Shown: positions 49,701-60,001 of the stretch, piece by piece | Position numbering within the stretch: position 1 is the stretch's first letter | Layout of the letters: the number at the start of each line of letters is the position of its first letter | Assembly: GCA_022695795.1 (NCBI GenBank) | Contig: MU404056.1 | Location: 682,001 to 746,000 of the forward strand | DNA from: Biscogniauxia marginata | Lineage: Eukaryota; Ascomycota; Sordariomycetes; Xylariales; Xylariaceae | DNA length: 64,000 nucleotides | Direction: 5' to 3' | Notes under the pieces: model-generated | Databases searched by the model: none | What the model saw: the letters and a program-made list of their open reading frames with translations, nothing else | Told to the model about the DNA's origin: nothing | Program-made: the position numbers and the translations under genes

Positions 49701-50570
49701 AAGCAGAACAAATACGATGCACGCTACGACATCGTATGGCGCTTTGCTATAGGGTTGTTCAAACCTGAGGAAGTACCATGCTTCTTTGATGCGGTCAAGC
49801 AAGAACCGCTTGACCTTTTGGGACCCACGCACCAAAGGATAATTATGCATTGCCTAAATGAGGTAGATGCTTCGACAGATTTATTGATTAAACCAAGTTT
49901 AGAAGAGACGCTATCACAATGGCTGCTCTTCGAATGTCGTTTGACAGGGTCTTCAACCTTGGTTGGAGAATCAGAGTTTCCAGACCAAGCCTTATGCACC
50001 GCCCTGGCCGCTGACTCCGGCCAAGAAAGAGTGCATATTTTAAATTCTTTAAGACAGCCTGGGAGATATTTGTCCGAGACAGCCGTTACAGCTCTGGTGG
50101 AACTGCTTGAAGACTCAGAGGAGAACGTCCGATCTTCTGCCGCTGAAGCGTTAGGAAGGCAGTCGAGCTTGCCAGAGACGGCTGTCACAGCTCTGGTGGC
50201 ACTGCTTGGACGTCTAGGGTACGCCCAATCTTCTGCCGCTAGAGCGTTAGGAAGCCAGTCGAACTTGCTGGAGAACATCCTCAAAACTATAGGGTTGTTA
50301 ACAGAATCTAAAAGGTCCGTTGACAATACGAGCTCTACTCTTCTCAATCCTCCGACCTTAAAATCTCTTTACGGGTGTTTTCTATATTGTAGTTTTCGGG
50401 AACAGTTCTATTTATATATCAAGGATAATCCCAGCACATGCATTATTTACCAACCAGGTGGATACCGAGAAGCTTCTTTAGAACATAATAGTTCGTCCGA
50501 TCAGTTCTTGGCCGCAATTAATCAGAGTCGGCAACTTTGGAATACCCGTGGCTACACGCTATGGGGGTAA
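46764..50570 (+). pseudogene. SesB-like / NACHT / HEAT NLR, split by a solo LTR
   Basis: Exon 1 is 46764..47639 and exon 2 starts at 47703 (63-nt GT-AG intron). Without the 444-nt insertion (LTR plus one TSD copy), the frame is about 1,100 codons to 50570. Residues 5-25 form a membrane anchor. An alpha/beta-hydrolase (SesB-like) domain follows: DIIAIHGLDT, then IASCLGG with Cys170 where the nucleophile Ser is usual, then LATPFRGT. The NACHT domain has GRAGVGKTTLCKK (P-loop), FYNVLFILDGLDEV (Walker B), IITTRPH and FLHLTFQEFFAAQYF. Two HEAT-like units of 33 aa (ETAVTALVELLED...) follow. It is broken twice: a solo LTR between the P-loop and Walker B, and an in-frame TGA at 48834-48836. In fungi such genes act in non-self recognition and cell death. 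Confidence 0.88.
48308..48746 (+). repeat. solo LTR inserted in the NACHT domain, AAGAA target duplication
   Basis: 439 nt, TGTTACGAACCGACTGTG...AGGGAGGTTCGTCACA. AAGAA precedes it (48303-48307) and follows it (48747-48751). Removing it with one AAGAA copy restores the NACHT frame (LRELKKNGYRKYNF). CACGTG lies at 48412-48417. Near-perfect ends and little RIP-type change suggest a fairly recent insertion. Confidence 0.92.
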
Positions 50571-50931
50571 TCCACTCGAAATTGTCAGTTTTCAGAGTTA
50601 TTGGGCAATGCAGCGAATTTTTATTAGATCATATGGCGATATAGTGTCGATAATTTATATCGGCCGTTATTCAGCAGGAAAGAAAGAGGTGGTCAGGTGA
50701 TATACCTTAGTACGCGTGTCGGTATGAACATCTTGCGCCTATGTTTAAAGACGTACGTTAGGATACTATCTAGGTGACCCGGAGTTCGGAGTTCTAGGAG
50801 CGACCATTGGCCTATATGAATTTTGTCTATTTATAGTTCTTACTGTTTTACGATGAGCTTAAAGTCTTGGCCTAGGGGAAGCTTTAAGCAAGCACTTAGA
50901 AATTGGTGATAAGAAGTTTATTATAACGAAC
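50571..50931. other. intergenic, no gene seen
   Basis: About 360 nt after the first NLR. No coding signal. Confidence 0.4.
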
Positions 50932-51648
50932 CCTCTAATAATCCTGAGTCACCTGACTTTATTAGTAGGTACTGTTACGGACCTCCCTTGTTGTAGGCAC
51001 GTGCGGGGCACGTGAATTCACTGAATAGTGGGTGGAGCAATCAAGGACCAACTATTCACTCATTTGTATAAAGGGAAGAACGAGTATAAGTAGATTGGAA
51101 TTTCCTTGTGTAATTAGTCTCTCATTCTTTAGCTATCAATTCATAACTTTATTCATTTCTTGGAATATTGGGAGCGTACCATGAAACCGCTCTAACGGAC
51201 ACACGTACTTATAAGTCGTTCTTAAACTATTGTTACCTTTAAATCAAGAAAACATAAAACGTACCTATAACGAACCCTCTAATAATCCTGAGTCACCTGA
51301 CTCCATTAGTAGGTACGTCTTATGTTTTCTTGATTTAAAGGTAACAATAGTTTAAGAACGACTTATAAGTACGTATGTCCGTTAAAGCGGTTTCAAGGTA
51401 CGCTCCCAATATTCCAAGAAATGAATAAAGTTATGAATTGATAGCTAAAGAATGAGAGACTAATTACACAAGGAAATTCCAATCTATTTATACTCGTTCT
51501 TCCCTTTATACAAATAAGTTGAATATGTGAATCGCTGTCTCCAATTAGCTATTCACACATTCAGTGAATAGTTGAATAGATGACCCCACATAGCTATTCA
51601 CATATTCACAATAATGTCACGTGACCTCCCCCTGGTAGGTTCGTAACA
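50932..51648 (-). repeat. nested LTRs of the Gypsy family, one inside the other, with a small inversion
   Basis: An antisense LTR (50932-50982 plus 51317-51648, 383 nt) is flanked by TTTAT at 50927-50931 and 51649-51653. Inside it, at GGTAC, sits an opposite-oriented copy (50983-51311) beginning TGTTACGGACC. The copy's last 46 nt (51266-51311) are inverted with respect to a plain insertion, between GTACC (51261-51265) and GGTAC (51312-51316). The result is a large inverted repeat with arms of about 250 nt. CACGTG is at 51618-51623. Confidence 0.75.
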
Positions 51649-51653
51649 TTTAT

Positions 51654-53210
51654 AAGTTTGTTCCCTTCTCTATTTCTAGCCTTTCATGTCATACGGGGAC
51701 ACTACTGAGTAACTGTTAGTCATAGGAGTTGGCTTAGTGGATAAAGGTGAGGAATGTATATGCACGAATACACCAACAGGATGTTAGAAGGTGGCGGCCT
51801 CAAACTCACACGTTCTTGTATAAATATAGGTGTAATTCTCAAGATGGATCAAGGGAGATCTTAGACCTCTATGACTCCTTGAGACCATAAGAGAATTATT
51901 AGTTGAAATTGAAAATATTTGTTCTAAGCTCATATAGCCCTTGTCACATTTCAGCAGACAGTACTTCTTCTAAGAAATGTTACAATAGGTGTGGGCAACC
52001 CATTGTACCAAGTGACCAAAAGATTCACACAATGACCGAGTGGTCATCGTGGCCCAATTCTGTATTATATATGTTACCCCCTGGCTGGATCGTAACAAGA
52101 AAATCCATAAGCTAGAGAAAAATAATGCTTTTAATTATTGCAACTAGTATACTACTAACTATGACTTGACTGGCTTAGATGGGAGCTGCTTTAAGTTGCT
52201 ATTAAACAAAAACAAAAAAAGGTAACGATATATTAGTTGACGAATATGATGCTGAGATTATTGGAGAGGAGGAGAACGAATACATGGTTGCCTGGGCACC
52301 TACTCGCATACCCAAGGAAAACACAAGTGACGAGCTGATTCAAGAGTGAAAAGCAAAGAAAAAAGGGATGAAATCACAAGGCGGCAAAGGAAGGTAAGGA
52401 GGTGTTGTCCAGGATCGGGTTAGGGTGGACAAGACAAGATAAACTAATGTAAACAAAGTTTGAGGCCAGTCACGATCTCTTTTTCCTCTGGTTGGTCTAG
52501 TCGTTACGAATGAGTGCGTTATTGCTATAGCAGTCTAGATATAGTACCAACCCTGTGCTATCCCTGCTCGAGACCCAATGTAGCTAGCATCTCTCTACTT
52601 ATTATGCAGGGACCGCCTAACCCCATTGTCTAGCAATTGACTTAAACTTATCATTCTAGTTTAAGACAGCATTAGCTTCAACTCATCACCAACATCTTTC
52701 AGAACGCATAGCTACCATGACAGAATTAAGCCCACACGTGTTGTCATGGCTGTCGATCGTATTATATCCAGTCACTCGTTTTCTCCCAAAGTTCACTCGG
52801 CGCGCGGCCCCTTCAACTCCTTCGTTACTATTAGCTTTTATAGCAATAATCTGCAACTTATGCCTAAAAAAGATGAGCGAAATGGATGCTTTAGACGGTA
52901 TCATGCCAACCGAGGTATTTTACAAGTTAGCAAGCTTGGTGCTCTAGGTAGTATTATCTGATTGGGTAGACCTATAGATCTCGTGACCAGCGCAGCCTCG
53001 TCTTACACCAAATCTGCCGACTCAGTGCCCACGAATCTTAGTGACACCACCTGCATATACAAAAGACTTGGCTTGCACAGATCGAGATATTTTTTAGCTG
53101 GTTGTGGACCGCGTGTTGGCTTATTTCACCTTGCCCTCTTCACGGGGAAAAAGGAACCCTGAACACTGTCGGTTGGGGCAATGTATAGGATGATCAATAA
53201 ATGTAGAGGA
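51654..53210. other. intergenic with eroded coding remnants
   Basis: About 1.5 kb. Near 52,219-52,400 the plus strand reads DEYDAEIIGEEENEYMVAW, then ELIQE-stop-KAKKKG, which looks like an eroded acidic/basic protein fragment of unknown origin. A 76-codon ATG frame at 52717..52947 contains a hydrophobic stretch (SLLLAFIAIICNLCL) but no recognisable family. Neither is called as a gene. Confidence 0.35.
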
Positions 53211-53446
53211 TGTTACGAACCAATAAGTCAGAAGGGACCAAACAATCTCCAGCTATTAATCTAAGACTACAGTCACTATTTGGAAACTATAGTGAGAGTT
53301 CCCTGAAATCTCTTTGACGAACATTATACTGTGAATTATCCTGAGCCAACCTCGATTCACTGTTACCTCGGAAAATCAAGAAAATCCCTGCACGTAGCCT
53401 ACCAGTGAAGTCAGACTGACAGAAATAATAGGAGGGTTCGTTACAG
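53211..53446 (+). repeat. truncated solo LTR of the Gypsy family
   Basis: 236 nt, TGTTACGAACC...GGAGGGTTCGTTACA. Both termini are present, but the middle, including the CACGTG site, is missing, so it is about half the usual length. The flanks (GAGGA, GCAGC) show no target duplication. An internal deletion is likely. Confidence 0.7.
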
Positions 53447-54197
53447 CAGCCTCCTTTTGTTGCCGTCCCTCTGACGTACGAGTATGATTTCTTCCCTATC
53501 GCCGACTACTCCACTGACTATTTCCTAATAATACATGTTGGGCACGCCGACATATGTACGAGCCAGTGATTCCATTCCTAAAGCATTTATACCTGACTAC
53601 CCCTCACATCGCCGTCACATGCCATCGCTGTGCACTCGGCATTCCTCTGATAGGAGATAACAGCATGAAATGTAGTTTATTCAGAATCTATCACCTACTC
53701 TTATAGGAGGCTTGTCTTGTGACAAATAGTATTCAAAGGAGAGCTGCAGGCTACCGACTATTATTCGGCACCTCATTGGATGAGTGGTAGCCAATTATAA
53801 ACATTCGGTGACTGATAAGCAGTTAGTGTGATAACACCTGCATAAGGTGGTTAAATATACACGATTCCAGGTTCATGACCCACGCAGTGTAGACCTGGAG
53901 TCAAGAACGTAATTGCTGCTACGCTGAGAGCTAGAACCTCATCTGCCTGCGATGCCGTACCTTAACAGCCTCTTTCCATGTCCCCTCTGAGATACGTAAC
54001 CTCTCAGACCTATTGATCCTATACACCACAACTCCTAATATTTATTATAACTTGGTAGAAAACGAGAATCTAAAGCATAACACCAGTAGTTTCCTATATC
54101 AGGAAGCTTTACATTCATGCTACAACACCAACGCAATCAGTCACGATACTCATAAGAAATTATTTTAAAAACACCCGAGATTGAACTAGACAAAAAG
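53447..54197. other. intergenic, no gene seen
   Basis: About 750 nt. It holds the promoter of the DUF6601 gene. No RNA gene or repeat recognised. Confidence 0.4.
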
Positions 54198-55247
54198 ATG
54201 GAAGTACCGATACAATTATCGCACCCGCCGTTCGATGTCTCGACACTAAACCAGGAACAAAGTGAACCCTCTATTGCTAGACTTTTGCCAGCAACATTCC
54301 GTACTAAAGAAGATCACATCATCGCTCTGGAAGTCAACATAATTGGATTCTTAGAAAAGGAACTGTCAGTCAAAAGACTGGACAGGGCTCAGAAATGGCT
54401 GTGGATGAGCGGAAGACCTGTCCCGCCGCGGCCACTACACCATCAGCTTTTGCTACGTCGTAACATCGTTATCACAGAGCAACCCGAACTCCACCTTATG
54501 TGGTCAAAAGATCGAATTTTCATCAAGCCTTTGCCTCCATTCCTCCTCAGCGCGAATTTCTGGAAGGAAAACCTTTGTATCCCGTCAAGTGCAAATTCTG
54601 AGCCGTCGAGTTCGGACTATTATTCCCGCATTGACCTTGCCAAGGCTGCGCGTGGACTTCTATATTCATATACAGCTCTTATTGCTTACCCCTGCGACTT
54701 CCAAGTCGCTCAATCTCATGGACTTGTCCCAGAAAGCCTCGAGTGGTCAACATGGAGCGACTTGGCGCAGCAGATTGCGAAAACCCACTCTTATGACAGT
54801 ATTAGTCCACGATACCATTATGCAGAGCTCCGACTGAGCCGTCTCAACAAGATCTATCGCTTCCGCTACGGGGCTATCCTCCGGGGCTTTTCCAGAGTGG
54901 AGTCGTACAGGTTTTACGCCGATTTTTTTGCGGATAACTTTGGCAAGATTGCGGCAGTTCTTGGATACGTGGTTATTGTCCTCACAGCCATGCAGACGGG
55001 GCTTGCTACAAACCAACTGCAGTCTAGCGATGCTTTCCAGAGTGTAAGCTATGGCTTCACCGTCTTTTCTATCATCGCTCCGATAGGTGCGGCTGCTGTT
55101 ATGCTGATTACGTTTGTCTGTCTTTTCATCATCAACTGGAACTTTGCTAGGAAAGATGGATATAGGAGACGAGAGCAAATGGATAAGTGGAATCGCCGCA
55201 GCCGTGACGATAACGATCGGGGGGTGACCAGCGGTAAAATGGTGTAA
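54198..55247 (+). CDS. DUF6601 membrane protein
   Basis: An intact single-exon gene of 349 aa starts at the ATG at 54198. The sequence fits the fungal DUF6601 family: a soluble N-terminal part with KWLWMSGRPVPPRPLHHQLL, the segment RLNKIYRFRYG, and a C-terminal pair of membrane helices (about residues 255-275 and 288-316) with VIVLTAMQTGLAT and YGFTVFSI. The tail is short, Arg-rich and presumably cytosolic. Function unknown. Members are frequent in variable regions of ascomycete genomes, often near HET or NLR genes (from memory, not checked here). This is the only clearly intact gene between the two NLR loci, and it carries no C-to-T stop. Confidence 0.85.
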   Translation: MEVPIQLSHPPFDVSTLNQEQSEPSIARLLPATFRTKEDHIIALEVNIIGFLEKELSVKRLDRAQKWLWMSGRPVPPRPLHHQLLLRRNIVITEQPELHLMWSKDRIFIKPLPPFLLSANFWKENLCIPSSANSEPSSSDYYSRIDLAKAARGLLYSYTALIAYPCDFQVAQSHGLVPESLEWSTWSDLAQQIAKTHSYDSISPRYHYAELRLSRLNKIYRFRYGAILRGFSRVESYRFYADFFADNFGKIAAVLGYVVIVLTAMQTGLATNQLQSSDAFQSVSYGFTVFSIIAPIGAAAVMLITFVCLFIINWNFARKDGYRRREQMDKWNRRSRDDNDRGVTSGKMV

Positions 55248-55607
55248 TGTGGGGTATATGATCAATCTAATATTATAATTAGAGTTTATGTAATCTTGCC
55301 GATAAACACATTTAAATCACTTATCGTCCTATGGTTTACGCTTTCATGGATTCGGTGGATCCGCTGGTTCAGGCTGGTTTAGGCTGGGTCGATGCACTCC
55401 GAATTTACTGCATGGGTGGATAAGTTCATATCTAAGCAAGGCACTAGTGTTAACACCTAGGTTCCCTAATTACCAAGTGTCCCACCTAGCGCAGACACTA
55501 ATGTACGAATTTGCCATTATGCCATATTTCTCTAGATACCAAAAGGTATTCTCCACATCACGGCCATCTTAGGCTTTGGCCGACTTTCGAGCTACCTCAT
55601 TCCCACG
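55248..55607. other. intergenic, no gene seen
   Basis: About 360 nt between the DUF6601 stop and the second NLR start. It includes GGTT/GGCT-type direct repeats near 55,355-55,390 (TGGTTCAGGCTGGTTTAGGCTGG). Confidence 0.4.
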
Positions 55608-58312
55608 ATGGAGCCGAACGGTATGCCTCAATCACGGTTAGGACTTAAAAAGCTCGTCCCCGCCGAAGACGTCATCGATAACACTACCGTCGAGTACGTT
55701 CTCTTCCACCCAAGACATATCCCTCTACATATCCCGCTAATTATGATGGATGATGTGTCAGCATTATCGCCATTCACGGCCTTGATACCGAGTCGCCACG
55801 AACATGGACTTATAGCAAGAAAGACGAGAGCCGAGCTGTGAACTGGCTAAAAGATAGCGACATGCTACCGGCTGCCATTCCCGAAGCCAGAATTTACACG
55901 TACGACTGGAACGCACATGTCTTTGACCATGCCCCCGTGCAAACATTATTAGGTCACGCCGACAATCTCCTTGCTCTTGTGGCGGCAGAGCGTGACTCAG
56001 ATCGACCCATCATATTTATCGCATCCTGTTTCGGGGGACTTGTTCTGGCCGAGGCTATCTGTCGGGCAGGCCAGGAGGGTAACAAATACCGACAAATACT
56101 CCAGTCTACTGTCGGCATCGTCTTCTTAGCGACTCCATTCGCCGGAACCGATGCAGCTGGTCCTGCCTCGTGGCTCATAGTGGTTAAGGGGATCATGGGC
56201 AAGGAGGCCTCGGGTCAATTGATTAAAGATCTTAAAGAGCGCCATGCTTTTGTTCGCGAGCGGGTCCAGAGGTTTGCCGAAATTGCCAACGCCAACTCTA
56301 TCCGATTGCCTCTTTGCTGTTTCTTCGAGACGAGGAAAACCAAGATTGCGAAAAAGGTTCTTCCAGCATGGATTTCGGAAATATCGCCACGCGGTCGCAT
56401 AGTAAGATCATAAATCATCGCAATCGGGAGCACCTTTTAACGTTTGCAGCTTGTTACTGAGTCTTCGGCTTGTCTTCATGGCTTTAATCGTCGAAGTCTC
56501 GGGAAAACTCATGTGATGATGAACAAGTTTGAGGGAAAGGATTGCCCTGATTTCATACAGGTTAAAGAAGCCATCCAGCATTTCCTAGATGAGGCGCCGA
56601 AGACTCTGAAGCACCGAAAGAACAGTAAGATTATGTTACTTTCGTTACTATTTGCAACCCAGCATCCTAACAGTATCGCAGATACAAAGAAGCCTCACTT
56701 CATGGTCCCGTTCGGGCGCAACTCCAACTTCGTCGGACGCGCACCCATCCTGCAGCAGCTCCTCGAGCAAATCCCCCCGAGCGCTAACAAGGACGACTGC
56801 CAGCGGACCGCCACCGAGGGCCTCGGAGGTATCGGAAAGACCCAGATCGCCCTCGAGGCCGCCTACCAGGTCCGCGATCAGCATCCCGACTGCTCCGTCT
56901 TCTGGGTTCCGGCCGTCGATGCCACTGCTTTTGAGAATGCTTACCGTGACATCGGACGCCGGCTCGAGGTAAGGGGAATCGATGATGATAAAGCAGACAT
57001 TAAGACGCTCGTCAAGGCTGCTCTTAGTCATGAAAATACTGGCAGCTGGCTCTTGATTATTGATAACGCCGATGATTTAAAGTTGCTATTTACTGGTACG
57101 GCGCTTTCCGACTATCTCCCATTTAGTCGGAAAGGCTCTATCCTTCTCACGACACGGACTCATGAGGCAGCAGTTAGGCTTGATATCTCACAGCAGAATG
57201 TCATTCCCATCGCGGAGATGAGCGATGTCGAGGCGACATGTCTGTTACGAAAAGGATTAAAGGAAACCCAGATACGCGATATGGAAAGCACAAGACACCT
57301 GCTAGAATTCCTGGCCAATCTCCCCCTAGCCATCAAGCAAGCATCGGCATACATGGCTACAACGGGCATATCAACAACCAGATATCTCGAGCATTGCCAG
57401 GCGAGCGATAAAGCGATGGTTAAGCTCCTTAGCAGAGATTTCAAAGATCTCGGTCGCTATGAGGATATAGAAAACCCAGTAGCTACAACCTGGCTAATTT
57501 CGTTTAACCACCTTTCTCGAGATTATCCACTTGCTGCACGATACCTGAGATTTTCCTGCTACCTGGCGGAAAAGGATATCCCAATATCACTACTCCCCCA
57601 AGGGGAGGATGAGCTAGAAGCAGACGAAGCGATTGGAATTTTAAAAGGATATGCGTTTATAATAGAGCGTAAGGAATCAGATTCGTTTGATATTCATCGG
57701 CTCGTTCGGTTAGCCATGCGTAATTGGCTGCAGATGAGGGGAAAGTGGCAAGAACAAGCGGCTAATGTCCTTCAACACCTGAACAAAGAATATCCCTTTC
57801 CTGAGCACGAGAATAGGGAGGTTTGGATGAGATACTTGCCACATGGACAGGCAGTATTAGGGCTTCGAGAAACGTCTGGTGATAAAGAAGCAAGCATTAG
57901 ACTTCTTTTTAATATCGCTCAAAGTTATTACATACTTGGAAAATATAACAAGGCAGAGCAGATGCACCGGCAGACACTAGAGCTGAGGGAGCGAGTGCTG
58001 GGCAAAGAGCATCCCAACACACTTATTAGCATAAACAACCTCGCAAAAGTCCTTCGAAGTCAGGGGAAGTACGAAGAGGCAGAGCAGATGCACCGGCAGA
58101 CACTAGAGCTGAGGGAGCGAGTGCTGGGCAGAGAGCATCCCAACACACTTACTAGCATGAACAACCTCGTAGAAGTCCTTCGAAGTCAGGGGAAGTACGA
58201 AAAGGCAGAGCAGATGCACCGGCAGACACTAGAGCTGAGGGAGCGAGTGCTGGGTAGAGAGCATCCCAACACACTTGACAGCATAAATATAAATTCATCC
58301 GCAGCTAGATAG
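55608..58312 (+). pseudogene. SesB-like / NB-ARC / TPR NLR with a 5' frameshift
   Basis: Two exons, 55608..56401 and 56450..58312 (48-nt GT-AG intron, same site as in the first NLR). The N-terminal frame (MEPNGMPQSRL...) changes between 55757 and 55760: one base appears to be missing before SIIAIHGLDTES. The SesB-like domain follows, with IASCFGG (Cys in place of the nucleophile Ser) and LATPFAGT. NB-ARC comes next: GLGGIGKTQIALE (P-loop), WLLIIDNADD (Walker B) and LLTTRTHEAAV, then helical ARC parts. The C-terminus has three 42-residue kinesin-light-chain TPRs that are almost identical, ending abruptly at DSININSSAAR. It may act in non-self recognition. If translation starts downstream it could still be functional. 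Confidence 0.82.
57951..58300 (+). repeat. 126-nt tandem repeat encoding near-identical TPRs
   Basis: Three units start at 57951, 58077 and 58203, exactly 126 nt apart (42 codons). Each encodes KAEQMHRQTLELRERVLG...EHPNTL with only one or a few substitutions. This level of identity suggests recent unit duplication or gene conversion. Confidence 0.9.
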
Positions 58313-58435
58313 CCCGTAACTTCAACACTAATGACCCAAACGAACGGGCTTCGGTAAGAATCTTTACATTGTGCCATAGTTCACTTATTAATTATATGTG
58401 ATTGATAACATTAAAGAAGCAACGGGAGAATTATA

Positions 58436-58887
58436 TCAGATAACCAACAGCCGTGACAGCTCCTCAGCAAGGTCTATATCAATAACGACGTCCAACCCCT
58501 TTTCATCCTGGCACGGGCTGAAGAAATTGCTGTCCCGAGCCTGCAGACGTAGTGCAAGCGTCCTGACACCGGCTTAGATCTCCTAGTCACTTGACGTTTG
58601 CTCGAACATCCGCAATGACACTTAGGGTTCGTAGGGTCGTTGCTACGCTGGTCGCAAAAGACTAGGAATTTGTCACAAGACTGACATTTATGGTACGGTC
58701 GTCCTGGGTTCCTGTTACGGTCGGACAATCGTGTGATAAAGTACTTGCCGACTTGGCCACAGCAGTGGCATCGAGGTAACTGTTCTGGAGGTGATGCTAG
58801 TGTCACGCTTCTGACGCTAGACAAGTTGAACGAGGTCTGCTTGCCTATACGCTTAGCGGAAGTGATCGAAAAACATCTACGCTCCAT
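58436..58887 (-). pseudogene. GRF-type zinc-finger protein with a C-terminal frameshift
   Basis: An ATG at 58887 opens 137 codons to the stop at 58474. Two cysteine-rich GRF-like fingers are visible: PRCHCCGQ...NPGRPYHKCQSCDKF and KCHCGCSSKRQV...GRLHYVC. After VCRLG, the frame shifted by one base near 58534-58538 reads DSNFFSPCQDEKGL and continues to a stop at 58436. It fits the second finger far better than the present tail. So a 1-nt deletion, or a sequence error, is likely. GRF fingers bind nucleic acid in topoisomerases and NEIL3. This fungal form is uncharacterised. It lies between the NLR and the DUF3638 remnant and faces the NLR. Confidence 0.65.
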
Positions 58888-58915
58888 ACTGACGAACTAG
58901 CGGGAAAACAATTGT

Positions 58916-60001
58916 ATGGAGCTACTCGTTACGCTTAGTTTGCGCTTGTGGTCCCTATCGTCTGGTGTTGCTAAAACCCGTGCCGCAGCTCTGCTCGAGT
59001 CCGTTCGCGATGCGACCTTGGAGTGGACCACCCGTCTCCGAAAGGAAGTGCGGATTGCCGTCAATGCTGATACAGCGGAGCGTGCTGCAATGTATGGCTT
59101 CTATGCTGCTTTATTATATAAGCGGACCTTTACCATATATATTAAGCTCGAGCAGGCTATAAGTCCCGAAAGTCTCACTTCCTGGGTCCAAGCATCTATA
59201 GCGCTGCAGGAAAGCCTATTGGTTGATATTGATAGATTGCCCCAAACATTGAGAAGTATGTTCGTCTGAGACGCAAAAATGGCATACCAGATCCAACCTG
59301 TCCTTCATAGTGCCATCCAAATTTATCCGGCCAGCATCGGAAATGTAATCACCAATATCTGGTCTGATTCTTCAGACGACGTCGCCCTACTATTCTCCCC
59401 GTGAACCTTCTTACCATCACCCGACGACCGCTGGATGACCGCTACGATGTCTGAGGCCCAGGAGCGGTCCGGCTCCAGCGAAAGGGTGCACTGTAACATC
59501 ATCGAGGGTCATTTTCTAGTGAATGGCGAGCCACGGGACAAATTGCCACTCGAAATCCGGAACAGTACAGTCGTCAAGGACATGTTCGGCAACAAGCACC
59601 TCCTAACATTTGCATCAGCATTGTCAGGTATGACGCATCGATTAGCGAACTTTGTGCATGGCTAGGAGGTGCATTTTGGCTTGCGTTGTGGACAGGTTGT
59701 TATTCGCTCCCGGGCCAAGAATGGACTGCTAGAATTTGTACCGAAAGAGATATTTTCCGGTCCAGATAGCTTCGTTTTACCGATAGAACTGGTGGAAAAC
59801 TGCATCCACTGGCTGAACCCCGATACAGCATGCATAGAGATTCGTCGGACACCTGCAATTTGGATCAGACGTCCCCGTGACTGGGTCGTCGACATTCGAG
59901 GCTGACGGGCTACTCGAGGCAACGTCAGTCTTGTTGATCCCCAGTCGGACACGTTCACTCATATCGCCAGGATTCTTTTGCACTCTCTAAGAGATCAATA
60001 G
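58916..60001 (+). pseudogene. DUF3638-family (ubiquitinyl-hydrolase-like) remnant
   Basis: One plus-strand frame of about 362 codons matches the style of the giant fungal DUF3638 proteins but covers a small part of the usual roughly 3,000 residues. The recognisable blocks are LEWTTRLRKEVRIAV, ERAAMYGFYAALL, RVHCNIIEGHFLVNG, KLPLEIRNSTVVK, LVENCIHWLNPDT and RPRDWVVDIRG. Four internal stops share the frame: TGA 59267-59269, TGA 59402-59404, TAG 59663-59665 and TGA 59903-59905. The TAG replaces an expected Gln (VHG-stop-EVHFGL), and the TGAs fit Arg CGA. No frameshift is needed. After the final stop at 59999-60001 no continuation is seen, so it is both truncated and mutated. Confidence 0.6.

Noticed and set aside
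52717..52947. 76-codon ATG frame with a hydrophobic segment
   Set aside because: Single short frame in an eroded region, no recognisable family or second exon. Mentioned only in the intergenic entry.
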